A stretch of 64,000 bases of DNA from Lwoffella lincolnii (GCF_002014765.1 NZ_MUYT01000007.1:124769-188768); one strand, 5' to 3'. Shown: positions 34,252 to 43,472, counted from the stretch's first letter. Translations and numbers: made by a program. Notes: a model not told the origin generated them from the sequence alone.

Positions 34252-35565
34252 TTATTTGATGGTTGCGGTTGCCACCACGTTTTGCTGATTGTCGATTTGT
34301 TCAAGTTTTAGACCGTCCATGTCATCGCTGACACTTTGCCAATGACCCCTACCATTGGGTGTGCCTGTGGCGATGATAGAAATGCTTTTGTTTTTTAGGC
34401 GTATCATCGGTGATTTGTGTTGATAGCCTGCGTGTTCATTGCCCAAGATGTCATCAGCGATGGTGGTCGCTTGCATTCTTAAAGGGGCAACATACCGACA
34501 AGCCACCCCACCGATGGACATACAATCACCAATGGCATAAATATCCGCCATGCTGGTTTGTAGGGTGGTTTCATCAACCACAATGCCTGTGCGTGGGTGA
34601 TACTCAAGCCCTGAGCTGGCGATAAACTGGGAATCTACTTTTAGACCTGTGCTGACAATGACATGGTCAACTTGTAAGCTGACCATTTTTGTTGTATCAC
34701 TTGTATGGCTGTCAAAGGGAATGAGCGTCAGCTGATAGGCTAAGTTGTTGTCATTGGCTTGGGTGATGTTACTGACCTGTTGCCCTAGCCATAGCGTAAT
34801 ACCACTTTTGCGTAACGCATCAGCAAGGCGAGTGGTGGCCATGGGTGGCAACAAACTGGCAAGTGGGGCTGGGTGTGTGTCAATCAAATTGACATGATGA
34901 CCTGCGTTGTTTAGGTCTTCTGCCATTTCACAACCAACCATGCCCGCACCGATGATGGCAATGTGACTGGTGCCTTGACTTAAAGCGGTTTGCAACGCAT
35001 CGAAGCAATCAAGGTGATTGACATGCCATAGATTCTGTTGAATGTCTTTATCAAATTTTGCAAAGTTAGGCGGTAAGGCAACCGAAGCGCCTGTGGCAAT
35101 CACCAATTTATCATAGGCCAACGTGGTGTGGTGTTTTTCATCATGTTTTTGTGAACGTTTGGATAAGTTTGATTGTGAAGATGCTTGATTCAGCAAGCTT
35201 AACCGATGTTCTTTGGCATCAATGGCGGTAACCCATGTGTGCGTCATTAAGGTAATGCCTAAAGTTGCCGCCGCCTCTGTGCCTGTGTTACGTATCAGCT
35301 GTTTACGAGTTTTATTTTGGCTAATGGCAGTAGACAGCATGGGCTTATGGTAACGGTCTGCCGTATCTGCGGTGATGAGCGTAATGCCAATCTCTTTATC
35401 TTTGGCTCGAATGGCATCAACCACGCTCCAACCTGCCAACCCTGCACCAATGATGACGATGTGGTTTTGATGATTATTGGGTTTGCCGTCATATTGGTTG
35501 TTAGGTTGATGGTTTGCTGATGGTGTGTTGGCAGGTTTTGTGGTGTTCAAATCATTGGCTTGCAT
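34252..35565 (-). CDS. FAD-dependent rubredoxin reductase-like oxidoreductase
   Basis: About 437 residues. I favour the ATG at 35565 (GGGA upstream); 35577 is possible. An Asn/Gln/Pro/Thr-rich N-terminus of about 35 residues precedes the FAD motif I-V-I-I-G-A-G-L-A-G-W. Then Y-H-K-P-M-L-S-T-A-I, the NAD motif I-A-I-I-G-A-G-M-V-G-C-E, and Y-A-I-G-D-C. The K-P-x-L-S motif and overall spacing resemble rubredoxin-NAD reductases such as RubB of Acinetobacter. No rubredoxin or alkane hydroxylase gene is present nearby, so the partner is unclear. Convergent with coaX with one base between stop codons. Confidence 0.8.
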   Translation of the reverse strand: MQANDLNTTKPANTPSANHQPNNQYDGKPNNHQNHIVIIGAGLAGWSVVDAIRAKDKEIGITLITADTADRYHKPMLSTAISQNKTRKQLIRNTGTEAAATLGITLMTHTWVTAIDAKEHRLSLLNQASSQSNLSKRSQKHDEKHHTTLAYDKLVIATGASVALPPNFAKFDKDIQQNLWHVNHLDCFDALQTALSQGTSHIAIIGAGMVGCEMAEDLNNAGHHVNLIDTHPAPLASLLPPMATTRLADALRKSGITLWLGQQVSNITQANDNNLAYQLTLIPFDSHTSDTTKMVSLQVDHVIVSTGLKVDSQFIASSGLEYHPRTGIVVDETTLQTSMADIYAIGDCMSIGGVACRYVAPLRMQATTIADDILGNEHAGYQHKSPMIRLKNKSISIIATGTPNGRGHWQSVSDDMDGLKLEQIDNQQNVVATATIK

Positions 35566-35819
35566 AAAGTGTCCCATTTTTTGTCTGCTGTCATTATGTG
35601 CTGATGGTGGTGTTGATTGTAGCAAAATTGTCAGAAAAAAAGTGGCTTTATCCGATGGGTTGGTGATAAAAACCACATTGCAATTTGTGTCAATGCCCCA
35701 TATTAAAATGAAATGAAATAAAGTAAAATGAATACTCAGATGACTGCCAAACCCACAATACCCACAATATGAACAATCCGCAATGCCAGCAATACCAACA
35801 ATGCCAATAGAGACAATTC

Positions 35820-36776
35820 ATGCCCAATAAAAACCATCACCAAACCCCCATTCAACGCCCCATTTATGACATGACTGATTTGCGTCAACGTTTTTTTATT
35901 CAAAACTCGCCCGTGCGTGGTGATGTGGTGCGGTTAAAGTCCAGTTTTGCCAGCATCATTGCCCAAAAAGATTATCCAGAAGCCATAAAAAGGTTGCTTG
36001 GTGAGATGCTTTGTGCCACAAGCCTATTGATTGGCACATTAAAGATAAACGGTCGCTTGTCCATTCAACTGCAATCATCTGATGATAACAGCTTACTTAA
36101 CTGGGCAATGGCAGAATGTGACCATCAAGGGCATGTACGTGGATTGGCAAGCTGGCAATCGCACACCACCGAACAACAACAAGCATGGAAAAATAAAATC
36201 AGTGCCAACGATGCGTTTGCCGAGTTAGGAGAGCAGGGCAAAGGGGTACTGTTTATTAACATTCATTCCGAAAAAGGTGATGTTTATCAAGGCATTGTTG
36301 AACGTAACCATGACAATCTGGCAGATTGTTTGGCACATTACCAACATCAATCTGCCCAAATTCCAACACTCATCTGCCTAAGCTGTGATGGCTTGCAGGC
36401 AGGGGGTATTTTGGTGCAGATGTTGCCATTAAATGAACAAGAACGACTGACAGCAGAGCTTGGCAATGATGATGACCTATGGTCAAGACTGTCTATTTTA
36501 ACTGGCACAATTAAAGATGATGAATTGACCAAATTAGCTGCCAATGAAATTTTGTATCGCTTGTACAATGAAGAAGATTTGGTCATGCCAAATCCTGTGC
36601 CATTGAGTTTTGCATGTACTTGCTCTTATGACAAATGTGAAGCGGGTATTTTGCAAATTGGTGAACAAGAGGCACAAGCCATCTGCCAACAACAAGGTGT
36701 GATTACCATGGATTGTGGCTTTTGTGGGGCAGTGTATCAGTTTGACAAAGACGATGTGTCAGCACTGTTTGCTTAA
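35820..36776 (+). CDS. hslO: Redox-regulated chaperone Hsp33
   Basis: 318 residues. Holdase activated by oxidative unfolding. The C-terminal zinc switch is visible: C-T-C-S-Y-D-K-C and C-G-F-C-G, giving the CxC and CxxC ligand pairs, plus one additional Cys. N-terminal R-F-F-I-Q-N-S-P-V-R-G-D-V matches the family. The start at 35820 gives about 17 residues more than the family's usual start; the next ATG lacks a ribosome site. The N-terminus is Asn/His/Gln-rich. Stands alone. Confidence 0.93.
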   Translation: MPNKNHHQTPIQRPIYDMTDLRQRFFIQNSPVRGDVVRLKSSFASIIAQKDYPEAIKRLLGEMLCATSLLIGTLKINGRLSIQLQSSDDNSLLNWAMAECDHQGHVRGLASWQSHTTEQQQAWKNKISANDAFAELGEQGKGVLFINIHSEKGDVYQGIVERNHDNLADCLAHYQHQSAQIPTLICLSCDGLQAGGILVQMLPLNEQERLTAELGNDDDLWSRLSILTGTIKDDELTKLAANEILYRLYNEEDLVMPNPVPLSFACTCSYDKCEAGILQIGEQEAQAICQQQGVITMDCGFCGAVYQFDKDDVSALFA

Positions 36777-36853
36777 AATGTATTTGCTTAATTAAAATGT
36801 GCTGACATGATTGACCGATTCATTTAAACAAACCAAACAAACCAAAAGGTAAC

Positions 36854-37399
36854 ATGATGAACACAACAATGACAAAAAAGACAACCAACGCATTGGGATT
36901 ATCAATGGGCATGTTGTTGACAATCGGTTTAACCGCTTGTGGCGTGTTGCAACAAACAAGCCAAGCACATACAACAGATGTGCAAATCAGTAAAGACCCT
37001 GCTCAAGCGGTGGTATTGCCACTCAATGATGCCAAACTGCAACACCATGTGTGGCAACTGAATTCTGTTACCGACAGCAAAGGCAGTCCCATCTTGCCAG
37101 AGCTAAGCAATCACCCACAAGGGGCATTACAACTTAAATTTACCACAGATAAACAACTACAATTTTTAAATACTTGTAATCAAATGTCTGCTGCTTATAT
37201 ACTGACCAATCATGACATTGAGCTAAGCCCCATCATATCTACTCGCATGGCGTGCGATGAACAAGGGTCAGCGTTTGATGTTGCTGCCACCAAAGTGGTA
37301 CAAGGACAGTTTAAGCTGACACTCAATCAGCTTAAACAACCCATCTTAACCGTATATGGTGATGGACTGACAGCCATTTTTTATCCTGTGAGTCACTAA
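36854..37399 (+). CDS. META-domain lipoprotein (HslJ-like)
   Basis: 181 residues. Lipobox G-L-T-A-C near residue 29. META domain: W-Q-L-N-S-V-T-D, then N-T-C-N-Q-M-S-A-A-Y and I-S-T-R-M-A-C, ending L-T-V-Y-G-D-G-L-T-A-I-F. The C-N and M-A-C cysteines are the usual pair. In Escherichia coli HslJ is a heat-shock lipoprotein linked to novobiocin resistance; function here is unassigned. AAAGG precedes the ATG pair at 36854/36857. Confidence 0.85.
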   Translation: MMNTTMTKKTTNALGLSMGMLLTIGLTACGVLQQTSQAHTTDVQISKDPAQAVVLPLNDAKLQHHVWQLNSVTDSKGSPILPELSNHPQGALQLKFTTDKQLQFLNTCNQMSAAYILTNHDIELSPIISTRMACDEQGSAFDVAATKVVQGQFKLTLNQLKQPILTVYGDGLTAIFYPVSH

Positions 37400-37493
37400 C
37401 GGCAAACCCTTATCAAACAACAGTTTACCCTTACCAAAAAATAAAGAATAAAAAACATCATATTTTGATTAGATAACTTATCATGACATAACC

Positions 37494-37499
37494 TATAAT
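37494..37499 (+). promoter_or_regulatory. -10-like TATAAT upstream of gdhA
   Basis: A perfect TATAAT lies 74 bp before the gdhA start in the 170-bp gap after the META lipoprotein gene. No good TTGACA sits at 16-18 bp, so the -35 is weak or an activator is used. Confidence 0.4.
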
Positions 37500-37572
37500 G
37501 GGTGTTGTTTTAGCAATATAGAATGGTCATTTTCACATCAAAGTACATTCAAGTGCATCAAGGAATCGAGTT

Positions 37573-38904
37573 ATGAACAGCCAACAAATTTTAACACGTC
37601 TAAAACAGCGTTATCCCCATCAGCCTGAATTTCTTCAAGCAGTGGTTGAATTTTTAGAAGACATTGAAACAATTTATGACAATAATCAAACGTATCAAGC
37701 AGTGTCTTTGTTAGAGCGATTGACTGAGCCTGATCGCATCATTGAGTTTCGAGTAAACTGGGAAGATGATAACGGCAATCTACAAGTGAACCGTGGCTGG
37801 CGTGTGCAGTTTAACAATGCTTTAGGTCCTTATAAGGGGGGATTACGGTTTCACCCAAGTGTCAATGTGTCAGTGTTGAAATTTTTGGGTTTTGAGCAGA
37901 TTTTTAAAAATGCTTTGACAAACTTGCCCATGGGTGGGGCAAAAGGTGGCTCAGACTTTGACCCAAAAGGCAAATCTAACAGTGAAATCCGCCGTTTTTG
38001 TTATGCGTTTATGCGTGAGCTTATGCCATATATCGGAGCAGATATTGACGTACCAGCAGGCGATATTGGTGTTGGTGGGCGTGAAGTTAATTATATGTTT
38101 GCCATGTACAAAAACATCACCCGTCAGTTCACAGGGGTGTTAACAGGCAAAGGTGTGGGACATGGAGGCAGTCTGATTCGTACCGAAGCGACTGGCTATG
38201 GGTTGGTGTATTTTTTACAAAATATGTTAAAAGCCAACAACGACAGCATGAATGGTAAAATGGTGTTGGTGTCAGGGGCTGGCAATGTGGCAACTTATGC
38301 TGCCAAAAAAGTGCTTGAGCTGGGGGGCAAAGTCATTACATTATCTGATTCTGTTGGCACATTGTACGACCCAAATGGGTTAACTCAAGAAAAAATTGAT
38401 TGGGTGATTGAGTGCAAAGCTCAACGCAAACCTCTAAAAGACTATGTGGCAAAATTTGGTGGTGAGTGGCTAGAAGGGCAACGCCCTTGGCACATTAAAG
38501 CGGACATCGCTTTACCTTGTGCCACCCAAAACGAAATTAATGGTGATGATGCCAATAATATGGTGGTCAATGGTGTGCAATATGTGGCAGAAGGGGCAAA
38601 TATGCCAAGCAACATGAATGCCATTGCCATCTTCCAGCAAAATAATGTCTACTATGCCCCTGGTAAAGCATCTAATGCTGGTGGTGTTGCGGTGTCTGGT
38701 CTTGAGATGTCTCAAAACTCAGCTCGCCAATACGCCAGCTTTGATGAGCTGGATACTCAGTTGCAACGCATCATGAAAAATATTCATGATGCTTGTGTGG
38801 CGTATGGTAAGACTGATACAGGTGGCATTGACTATAAAAAAGGGGCAAATATTGCAGGATTTACCAAAGTAGCAACCGCCATGGTCAATTATGGCGTGTT
38901 GTGA
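37573..38904 (+). CDS. gdhA: NADP-specific glutamate dehydrogenase
   Basis: 443 residues, family length. Ammonia assimilation into glutamate. Motifs: K-G-G-L-R-F-H-P-S, the catalytic-lysine loop M-G-G-A-K-G-G-S-D-F-D-P-K-G-K-S, and coenzyme-binding V-S-G-A-G-N-V-A. The G-G-S-D-F-D and length of about 445 mark the hexameric NADP type. AAGGA precedes the ATG. Transcribed alone. Confidence 0.95.
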   Translation: MNSQQILTRLKQRYPHQPEFLQAVVEFLEDIETIYDNNQTYQAVSLLERLTEPDRIIEFRVNWEDDNGNLQVNRGWRVQFNNALGPYKGGLRFHPSVNVSVLKFLGFEQIFKNALTNLPMGGAKGGSDFDPKGKSNSEIRRFCYAFMRELMPYIGADIDVPAGDIGVGGREVNYMFAMYKNITRQFTGVLTGKGVGHGGSLIRTEATGYGLVYFLQNMLKANNDSMNGKMVLVSGAGNVATYAAKKVLELGGKVITLSDSVGTLYDPNGLTQEKIDWVIECKAQRKPLKDYVAKFGGEWLEGQRPWHIKADIALPCATQNEINGDDANNMVVNGVQYVAEGANMPSNMNAIAIFQQNNVYYAPGKASNAGGVAVSGLEMSQNSARQYASFDELDTQLQRIMKNIHDACVAYGKTDTGGIDYKKGANIAGFTKVATAMVNYGVL

Positions 38905-39017
38905 TTTAGGTCTGTAATTTATGTTGTCATCTGATGTTGTTGTTTGGTTTATCGCTGGTTAATCACGCATATCAATAGCAATATTTTTTGGCTTAATTGT
39001 TTGTAAAGCACCTCCCT

Positions 39018-39036
39018 TTCTTATCAGAAAAGGGAG
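39018..39036. terminator. Candidate hairpin between gdhA and metW
   Basis: Stem CTCCCTTT and AAAGGGAG around a short loop, in the gap between converging genes. No clear T run, so the call is weak; approximate limits. Confidence 0.35.
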
Positions 39037-39064
39037 ATAAGGCATAGACAACAATTAATAAAAG

Positions 39065-39673
39065 TCAATGTTTGGCAACTCGATACACCGCCACGTCTGC
39101 CAACAGATTTGGGGACTTTTTGATGAATTTATCAATGAGTTGCCACTGCCCAAAAGCAGAATCAGTGACTGCCACATGGTCTAAAATAATCAGATCATTA
39201 TCATGGCATAGGTTTTCAAAGTCTTTAAAAGTGCAAAGATGGATATTTGGTGTATCATACCACGCATGGGGCAGGGCTTCTGACATGGGCATCATGCCTT
39301 TGATGCCTAAAAAAAAGCGGTTTTGCCAATAGGCAAAGTTCGGAAAGGTAACGATGACTTGTTTACCAACCCTGACCATATCAAGGAGTAGCTGGTCAGG
39401 CTTTTTTACCGCTTGTAATGCCCTTGCCATCACCACTGTATCAAAACTGGCATCACTAAAGTTTGCCAGCCCATCATTTAAGTCTTGCTCAATGATGTTC
39501 AGTCCCTTAGCAATGCCGGCGGTCATCGATGTTTGGTCAAGCTCAATGCCCAAACCAATGATACGGCGAGTTGTTTTAAGATGGTGTAATAACGCACCAT
39601 CACCACAGCCCAAATCCAGCACACGGCTGTTAGGTTCTATCCATTGCTCAACAAGTTGGTGGTCAATACGCAT
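39065..39673 (-). CDS. metW: Methionine biosynthesis protein MetW
   Basis: 202 residues. SAM-binding motif V-L-D-L-G-C-G-D-G-A-L-L, then the MetW-specific stretches L-N-D-G-L, A-L-Q-A-V, V-T-F-P-N-F-A-Y-W-x-N-R and N-I-H-L-C-T. MetW partners MetX in homoserine acylation in several proteobacteria. In relatives metX and metW are directly adjacent; here a decayed methyltransferase gene and about 860 bp separate them. Upstream of its start lies a triple 13-bp repeat. Confidence 0.92.
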   Translation of the reverse strand: MRIDHQLVEQWIEPNSRVLDLGCGDGALLHHLKTTRRIIGLGIELDQTSMTAGIAKGLNIIEQDLNDGLANFSDASFDTVVMARALQAVKKPDQLLLDMVRVGKQVIVTFPNFAYWQNRFFLGIKGMMPMSEALPHAWYDTPNIHLCTFKDFENLCHDNDLIILDHVAVTDSAFGQWQLIDKFIKKSPNLLADVAVYRVAKH

Positions 39674-39712
39674 AAAATACCCATATCGATTTGATGGAAA
39701 TTTTTTCTAATA

Positions 39713-39751
39713 TTTCTTTCTAAGGTTTCTTTCTAAGGTTTCTTTCTAATG
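39713..39751. repeat. 13-bp unit repeated three times upstream of metW
   Basis: TTTCTTTCTAAGG at 39713-39725 and 39726-39738, and a third copy with one change at 39739-39751. It lies 40 bp upstream of the metW start codon, in its leader or promoter, where copy number changes would alter spacing. Confidence 0.9.
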
Positions 39752-39907
39752 TTCTATGGTTAACTCTTTACAAGGATAAATCTTATCCATGTGGGCTTGT
39801 GTCGCTAGATTTTTTATAAAAATATCAGTAAGATGATGAATTTGGTATTAATACCCATTTTATCTTTTGCCATATTGATTTTGGGTAACTGCATGGGCAT
39901 ATGCTTT

Positions 39908-40488
39908 TTATATGTCAGTAAATAGCTGTTCTTTAATTTCATTAGCCAACGCACGAATAACTGGTACAGCCACACTATTGCCAAATTGTTTATAGGCTTG
40001 CACATCACTGACTGGAATAACAAAACTGTCAGGAAAACCTTGTAGTCTGCCAGCTTCTCTTGGAGTGAGTTTGCGTGGATTTTTATCTGTTTGTTCAATC
40101 AGAATTTCTGAGCCATCTTTATGGTATCTTCAAAGCCTTTACGCAATCCTGCAACGCTAAATGCTTGACAAGGAAATCCTGCTAAAATGATGTCGTGTGT
40201 GGGAATGTCTTTGGCATCAATCTGGGTAATGTCGCCATGTGGCTGTTCGCCATGGTTGGCGTGATAAGTTTGCCCAGCAAATTTATCAAGCTCCGATGCA
40301 AAAACAAATTCAATTTTATCCTTAAACACTTGCTCAAAGCCCAAACGAATACCACCCACACCTGCAAATAAATCAATCGCTTTAAGCTTATGATAAGATG
40401 AGTGGTTTATTGTGGAGGGATTAATGTCTGTTTGATTAAAAAAATTTAATTGAATTTGGTTCAACCCATGACTCCCTTGTGATGACAA
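39908..40488 (-). pseudogene. Decayed C5-cytosine DNA methyltransferase
   Basis: The first about 125 codons encode motif I (D-L-F-A-G-V-G-G-I-R-L-G-F) and motif IV (G-F-P-C-Q-A-F-S-V-A-G), then R-K-G-F-E-D-T, after which the frame ends at 40099. In another frame from about 40120 to 39908 I read K-D-G-S-E-I-L-I-E-Q, then R-K-L-T-P-R-E-A-G-R-L-Q-G-F-P-D, K-Q-F-G-N-S-V-A-V-P-V and a stop (motifs IX and X). Motifs V-VIII and the target-recognition domain are missing. One out-of-frame internal deletion near 40115-40125 explains this. No endonuclease gene is visible. It sits between metX and metW. Confidence 0.85.
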
Positions 40489-40537
40489 TATTAAAATTAA
40501 AATTAATATGATTAAACTTGATGTGGTGATGCGATTG

Positions 40538-41818
40538 TCAATATGTCAGATTTGCCTCTAAAAAACCTTTAACAGCTTGGTGATAAGTGGGGATATCAAA
40601 TAAAAATGAGTCGTGTCCATATGGCGCATCAATATTAATATAGCTGACAGGTTTTTGGGCTTTGATTAACGCATTGACAATTTCACGGCTACACTCTGGG
40701 GTAAATCGCCAATCGGTTGTGAATGAGACCAATAAAAATTGACATTGGGTATTTGCTAAAAGATGACTTAATTTTTCAAGGTCATTTTTTTGTGTGTCAG
40801 CATCATGATGACCATCATCATGAAGGTTGTTGGCATCATCAAAATTGAGTGTCTGATTGGTTGGGTCAAAATAATCCAATGCTTTGGTCATGAGTAAATA
40901 AGTATTGGCATCGAAGTTTTCACTAAAGCGTTCGCCTTGATGGCGTAAGTAGCTCTCGACTTGAAACTCCACGTCAAAACCGTATAAAAACTTGCCTGAT
41001 TTTAATTCTCGACCAAATTTATGTCGCATGGCTTCATCGGTTAAATAGGTGATGTGCCCAACCATGCGTGCCAATATCAAGCCACGTTTGGGATAAGTGC
41101 CTGCTTCAAGATAACGACCTTGATGAAAGTCTGGGTCAGATAAAATAGACTGACGAGCCACTTCGTTAAAGGCGATATTTTGTGCTGATAATTTGGGTGT
41201 GCTGGCGATGATGACACAGCGACGCAATCTATCAGGATAATCAATCGACCATTGTAGTGCTTGCATGCCACCCATTGAGCCACCCACCACCGCATGCCAT
41301 ACTTCAATGCCCAAGCGGTCAGCAAGTAGGGCTTGAGTTGCCACCCAATCTTTAATGGTGATGAGTGGAAAATCTGGACCATAGGGTTTAGGGTTGCCTT
41401 GGTCATCGAGATTATCAGGGTTTGGACTGGTAGGTCCTGTTGAACCATAGCAACTGCCAATGTTGTTTAAACACACCACAAAATATCGTTGGGTATCTAC
41501 CGCTTTATTAGGGCCTATGAAATTATCCCACCAACCTGCTTTTTTATCATCAGTGCTGTGAAATCCTGCAGCATGATGACTGCCTGACAGAGCATGGCAA
41601 ATCAAAATGGCATTGGATTTATCCGCATTGAGTGTGCCATAGGTCTCAACCACCAAGTCATAAGCGGGTAACACCCGGCCACATACTAAGGTCAATGGCA
41701 TGTCAAAATGATAAGTAATGGGCTTAACAAGCCCTACCGAGTTTTTGGGAAAAAATGGCGGTTTGGTCTTAGTGTTGGTGGCATTGAGCGTATCAGTGGC
41801 ATTGGCAGTGTTGGACAT
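40538..41818 (-). CDS. metX: Homoserine O-acyltransferase
   Basis: 426 residues, alpha/beta hydrolase fold. Motifs: C-H-A-L-S-G-S-H-H-A-A-G, L-N-N-I-G-S-C-Y-G-S-T-G-P, nucleophile Ser in V-G-G-S-M-G-G-M, and terminal G-H-D-S-F-L. First committed step of methionine synthesis from homoserine. Some gammaproteobacterial MetX enzymes use succinyl-CoA rather than acetyl-CoA; I cannot tell which from sequence. Near residues 330-350 there is an Asn/Asp/His-rich insertion (N-L-H-D-D-G-H-H-D-A-D) absent from relatives. Confidence 0.93.
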   Translation of the reverse strand: MSNTANATDTLNATNTKTKPPFFPKNSVGLVKPITYHFDMPLTLVCGRVLPAYDLVVETYGTLNADKSNAILICHALSGSHHAAGFHSTDDKKAGWWDNFIGPNKAVDTQRYFVVCLNNIGSCYGSTGPTSPNPDNLDDQGNPKPYGPDFPLITIKDWVATQALLADRLGIEVWHAVVGGSMGGMQALQWSIDYPDRLRRCVIIASTPKLSAQNIAFNEVARQSILSDPDFHQGRYLEAGTYPKRGLILARMVGHITYLTDEAMRHKFGRELKSGKFLYGFDVEFQVESYLRHQGERFSENFDANTYLLMTKALDYFDPTNQTLNFDDANNLHDDGHHDADTQKNDLEKLSHLLANTQCQFLLVSFTTDWRFTPECSREIVNALIKAQKPVSYINIDAPYGHDSFLFDIPTYHQAVKGFLEANLTY

Positions 41819-42206
41819 AGGACTGGATAATCAGACAAATGGCGGAAAAAATGCGTAAAACACAATGGGTCATGATACCATAACCCGCTTCAAATCCCTA
41901 TTGAAAGCGTTTGTTTTAGCCGTAAAAATTTGTTTTAGACTGTCAAAGTTTTAATAAAATGTTAGGGCGTGCCCCTAATTTAAAACACCAAGTTTTTATG
42001 GGCTAAAAATGCCAAAATCTGGCAAAACTGCGTTAAATTGTTTGACAATATTCCAATATTATCTGCACAATTTGCCTTGTTGGCTTACGATTTTATCTAT
42101 TTTTAGCCACATTATCCAAATAGGGACACGCCCTAATCAAGAACAAAAAAATTTTTGGCAAAGGCACAAGCAACAAATCACATAAAAGCATGATTAAGAG
42201 AGAATT
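41819..42206. other. Intergenic region between metX and hemH holding a MITE-like element
   Basis: 388 bp. The 5' part (41819-41960) is plain AT-rich spacer that must carry the metX promoter. The middle is the 175-bp inverted-repeat element described separately. The last 70 bp lead into hemH, whose ATG is preceded by AGAGAG. Confidence 0.6.
41962..42136. mobile_element. MITE-like element with 16-bp terminal inverted repeats
   Basis: Left end TTAGGGCGTGCCCCTA (41962-41977), right end TAGGGACACGCCCTAA (42121-42136): inverted with one mismatch. A second, inner inverted pair GGCTAAAAAT (42001-42010) and ATTTTTAGCC (42099-42108) gives long-range symmetry. No coding frame inside. The TTA/TAA at the borders would fit a TA target duplication around GGGCGTG ends. 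Non-autonomous; no parent transposase in the window. Confidence 0.75.
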
Positions 42207-43247
42207 ATGAAACCACACCACCGCCCTACGATTGCCGTGATATTGGTCAATCTAGGCACACCAGATGCGCCCACTGTTCCTGCTGTGCGTCGCTATTTGC
42301 GTCAGTTTTTATCGGATACTAGGGTGGTTGAGATACCGCCTTTGTTGTGGGCAATCATATTAAATTTATTTGTTTTACCGATACGCTCTAAGCGAGTGGC
42401 ACAGGCTTATGCCAGTATTTGGGACGGTGATTCACCCATTCGTCGAATTTTGTTTCAGCAGGCATCTGCCTTACAACAGCGGTTTGATGAACAAGCAGAG
42501 CGGTTACCGTTTAAGGTACAAGTGTGTGCTGCCATGACCTATGGTAATCCTGCTTTGTCTCAGGTATTGGACGAATTGAGTGAGCAAGGGGTTGAACAAA
42601 TGGTGATATTGCCATTATATCCACAATATTCGGCATCAACCACAGGGGCGGTGTTTGATGGTGTTGCTCGTTGGGGCATGGGTAAGCGTCATCTGCCAGC
42701 CATCAGTTTTGTGAAAGACTATTTTGCCCACCCAAACTATATCCAAGCGTTAGCAGACAGCGTGCGTCGCTATCAAGCTGAGCATGGCAAAGCAGATAAA
42801 TTGCTCATGAGTTTTCATGGTATCCCTAAAGTTAACGAAGACAAAGGCGACCCTTATGCAAAACAATGTCGCTATGTGGCGCACAAATTGGCCCAGGCGT
42901 TACAGTTATCAGAAGAAGAATGGTTATGTGCCTTTCAATCACGTTTTGGTAAGCAGGAATGGGTCAAGCCTTATACCGATGTGGTGTTGACTGAATGGGG
43001 ACAGCATGGCGTGGCATCGGTGCAAATCATCAGTCCTGCATTTTCATCAGATTGCTTAGAGACATTAGAAGAGCTGGTGGTCGAAAATCGCCATACTTTT
43101 TTGCATGCTGGCGGTCAAAGCTATGGTTATATCCCTGCACTGAATGCTGACCAAGCTCACATTGATTTATTGGTAGAGCTGACCATGCCTCATGTGTCTG
43201 CTTGGCAACAGACACTAACAGGGTGGGATGGTTGCCTTAATTCTTAA
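42207..43247 (+). CDS. hemH: Ferrochelatase
   Basis: 346 residues. Inserts ferrous iron into protoporphyrin IX, last step of haem synthesis. V-N-L-G-T-P-D-A-P at the N-terminus, L-P-L-Y-P-Q-Y-S, S-F-H-G-I-P with the metal-binding His, F-Q-S-R-F-G, and S-P-A-F-S-S-D-C-L-E-T-L-E-E. AGAGAG precedes the ATG. A single-gene unit, with the MITE-like element ending about 70 bp upstream. Confidence 0.95.
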   Translation: MKPHHRPTIAVILVNLGTPDAPTVPAVRRYLRQFLSDTRVVEIPPLLWAIILNLFVLPIRSKRVAQAYASIWDGDSPIRRILFQQASALQQRFDEQAERLPFKVQVCAAMTYGNPALSQVLDELSEQGVEQMVILPLYPQYSASTTGAVFDGVARWGMGKRHLPAISFVKDYFAHPNYIQALADSVRRYQAEHGKADKLLMSFHGIPKVNEDKGDPYAKQCRYVAHKLAQALQLSEEEWLCAFQSRFGKQEWVKPYTDVVLTEWGQHGVASVQIISPAFSSDCLETLEELVVENRHTFLHAGGQSYGYIPALNADQAHIDLLVELTMPHVSAWQQTLTGWDGCLNS

Positions 43248-43286
43248 TCAATATTATTTAAATAATAACTTAAATAATACTTAACT

Positions 43287-43472
43287 TTACGATGGTGTTT
43301 TATGGCTGTGCTTGATTGCATCATCATCAGCGATATCATGAATGGTGGGATAATCTTTATCGTCTAAGCTGTTTTCTACCAGCACTTCTTCGGCTCGTTG
43401 TTCGTCCATGTTCTGGCGGTGTATGGGGGTTAGACCTTGTTCATCTTGTTCGGTACTGAAATGTTGGGTCAT
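43287..43472 (-). CDS. Small acidic hypothetical protein
   Basis: 61 residues from the ATG at 43472, preceded by AAAGGAC. Rich in Asp, Glu and His, with no hydrophobic segment. No family recognised. A longer frame from 43556 adds residues with no ribosome site. The strong ribosome site and isolated position suggest it is translated, but nothing indicates a role. Confidence 0.5.
   Translation of the reverse strand: MTQHFSTEQDEQGLTPIHRQNMDEQRAEEVLVENSLDDKDYPTIHDIADDDAIKHSHKTPS

Noticed and set aside
39814..40098. 94-codon frame on the minus strand read as a separate gene
   Set aside because: It is out of frame over the motif IX-X part of the methyltransferase relic; the family residues appear only in the neighbouring frame.
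41962..42136. Transposase-bearing insertion sequence
   Set aside because: Only 175 bp between inverted repeats and no coding frame.
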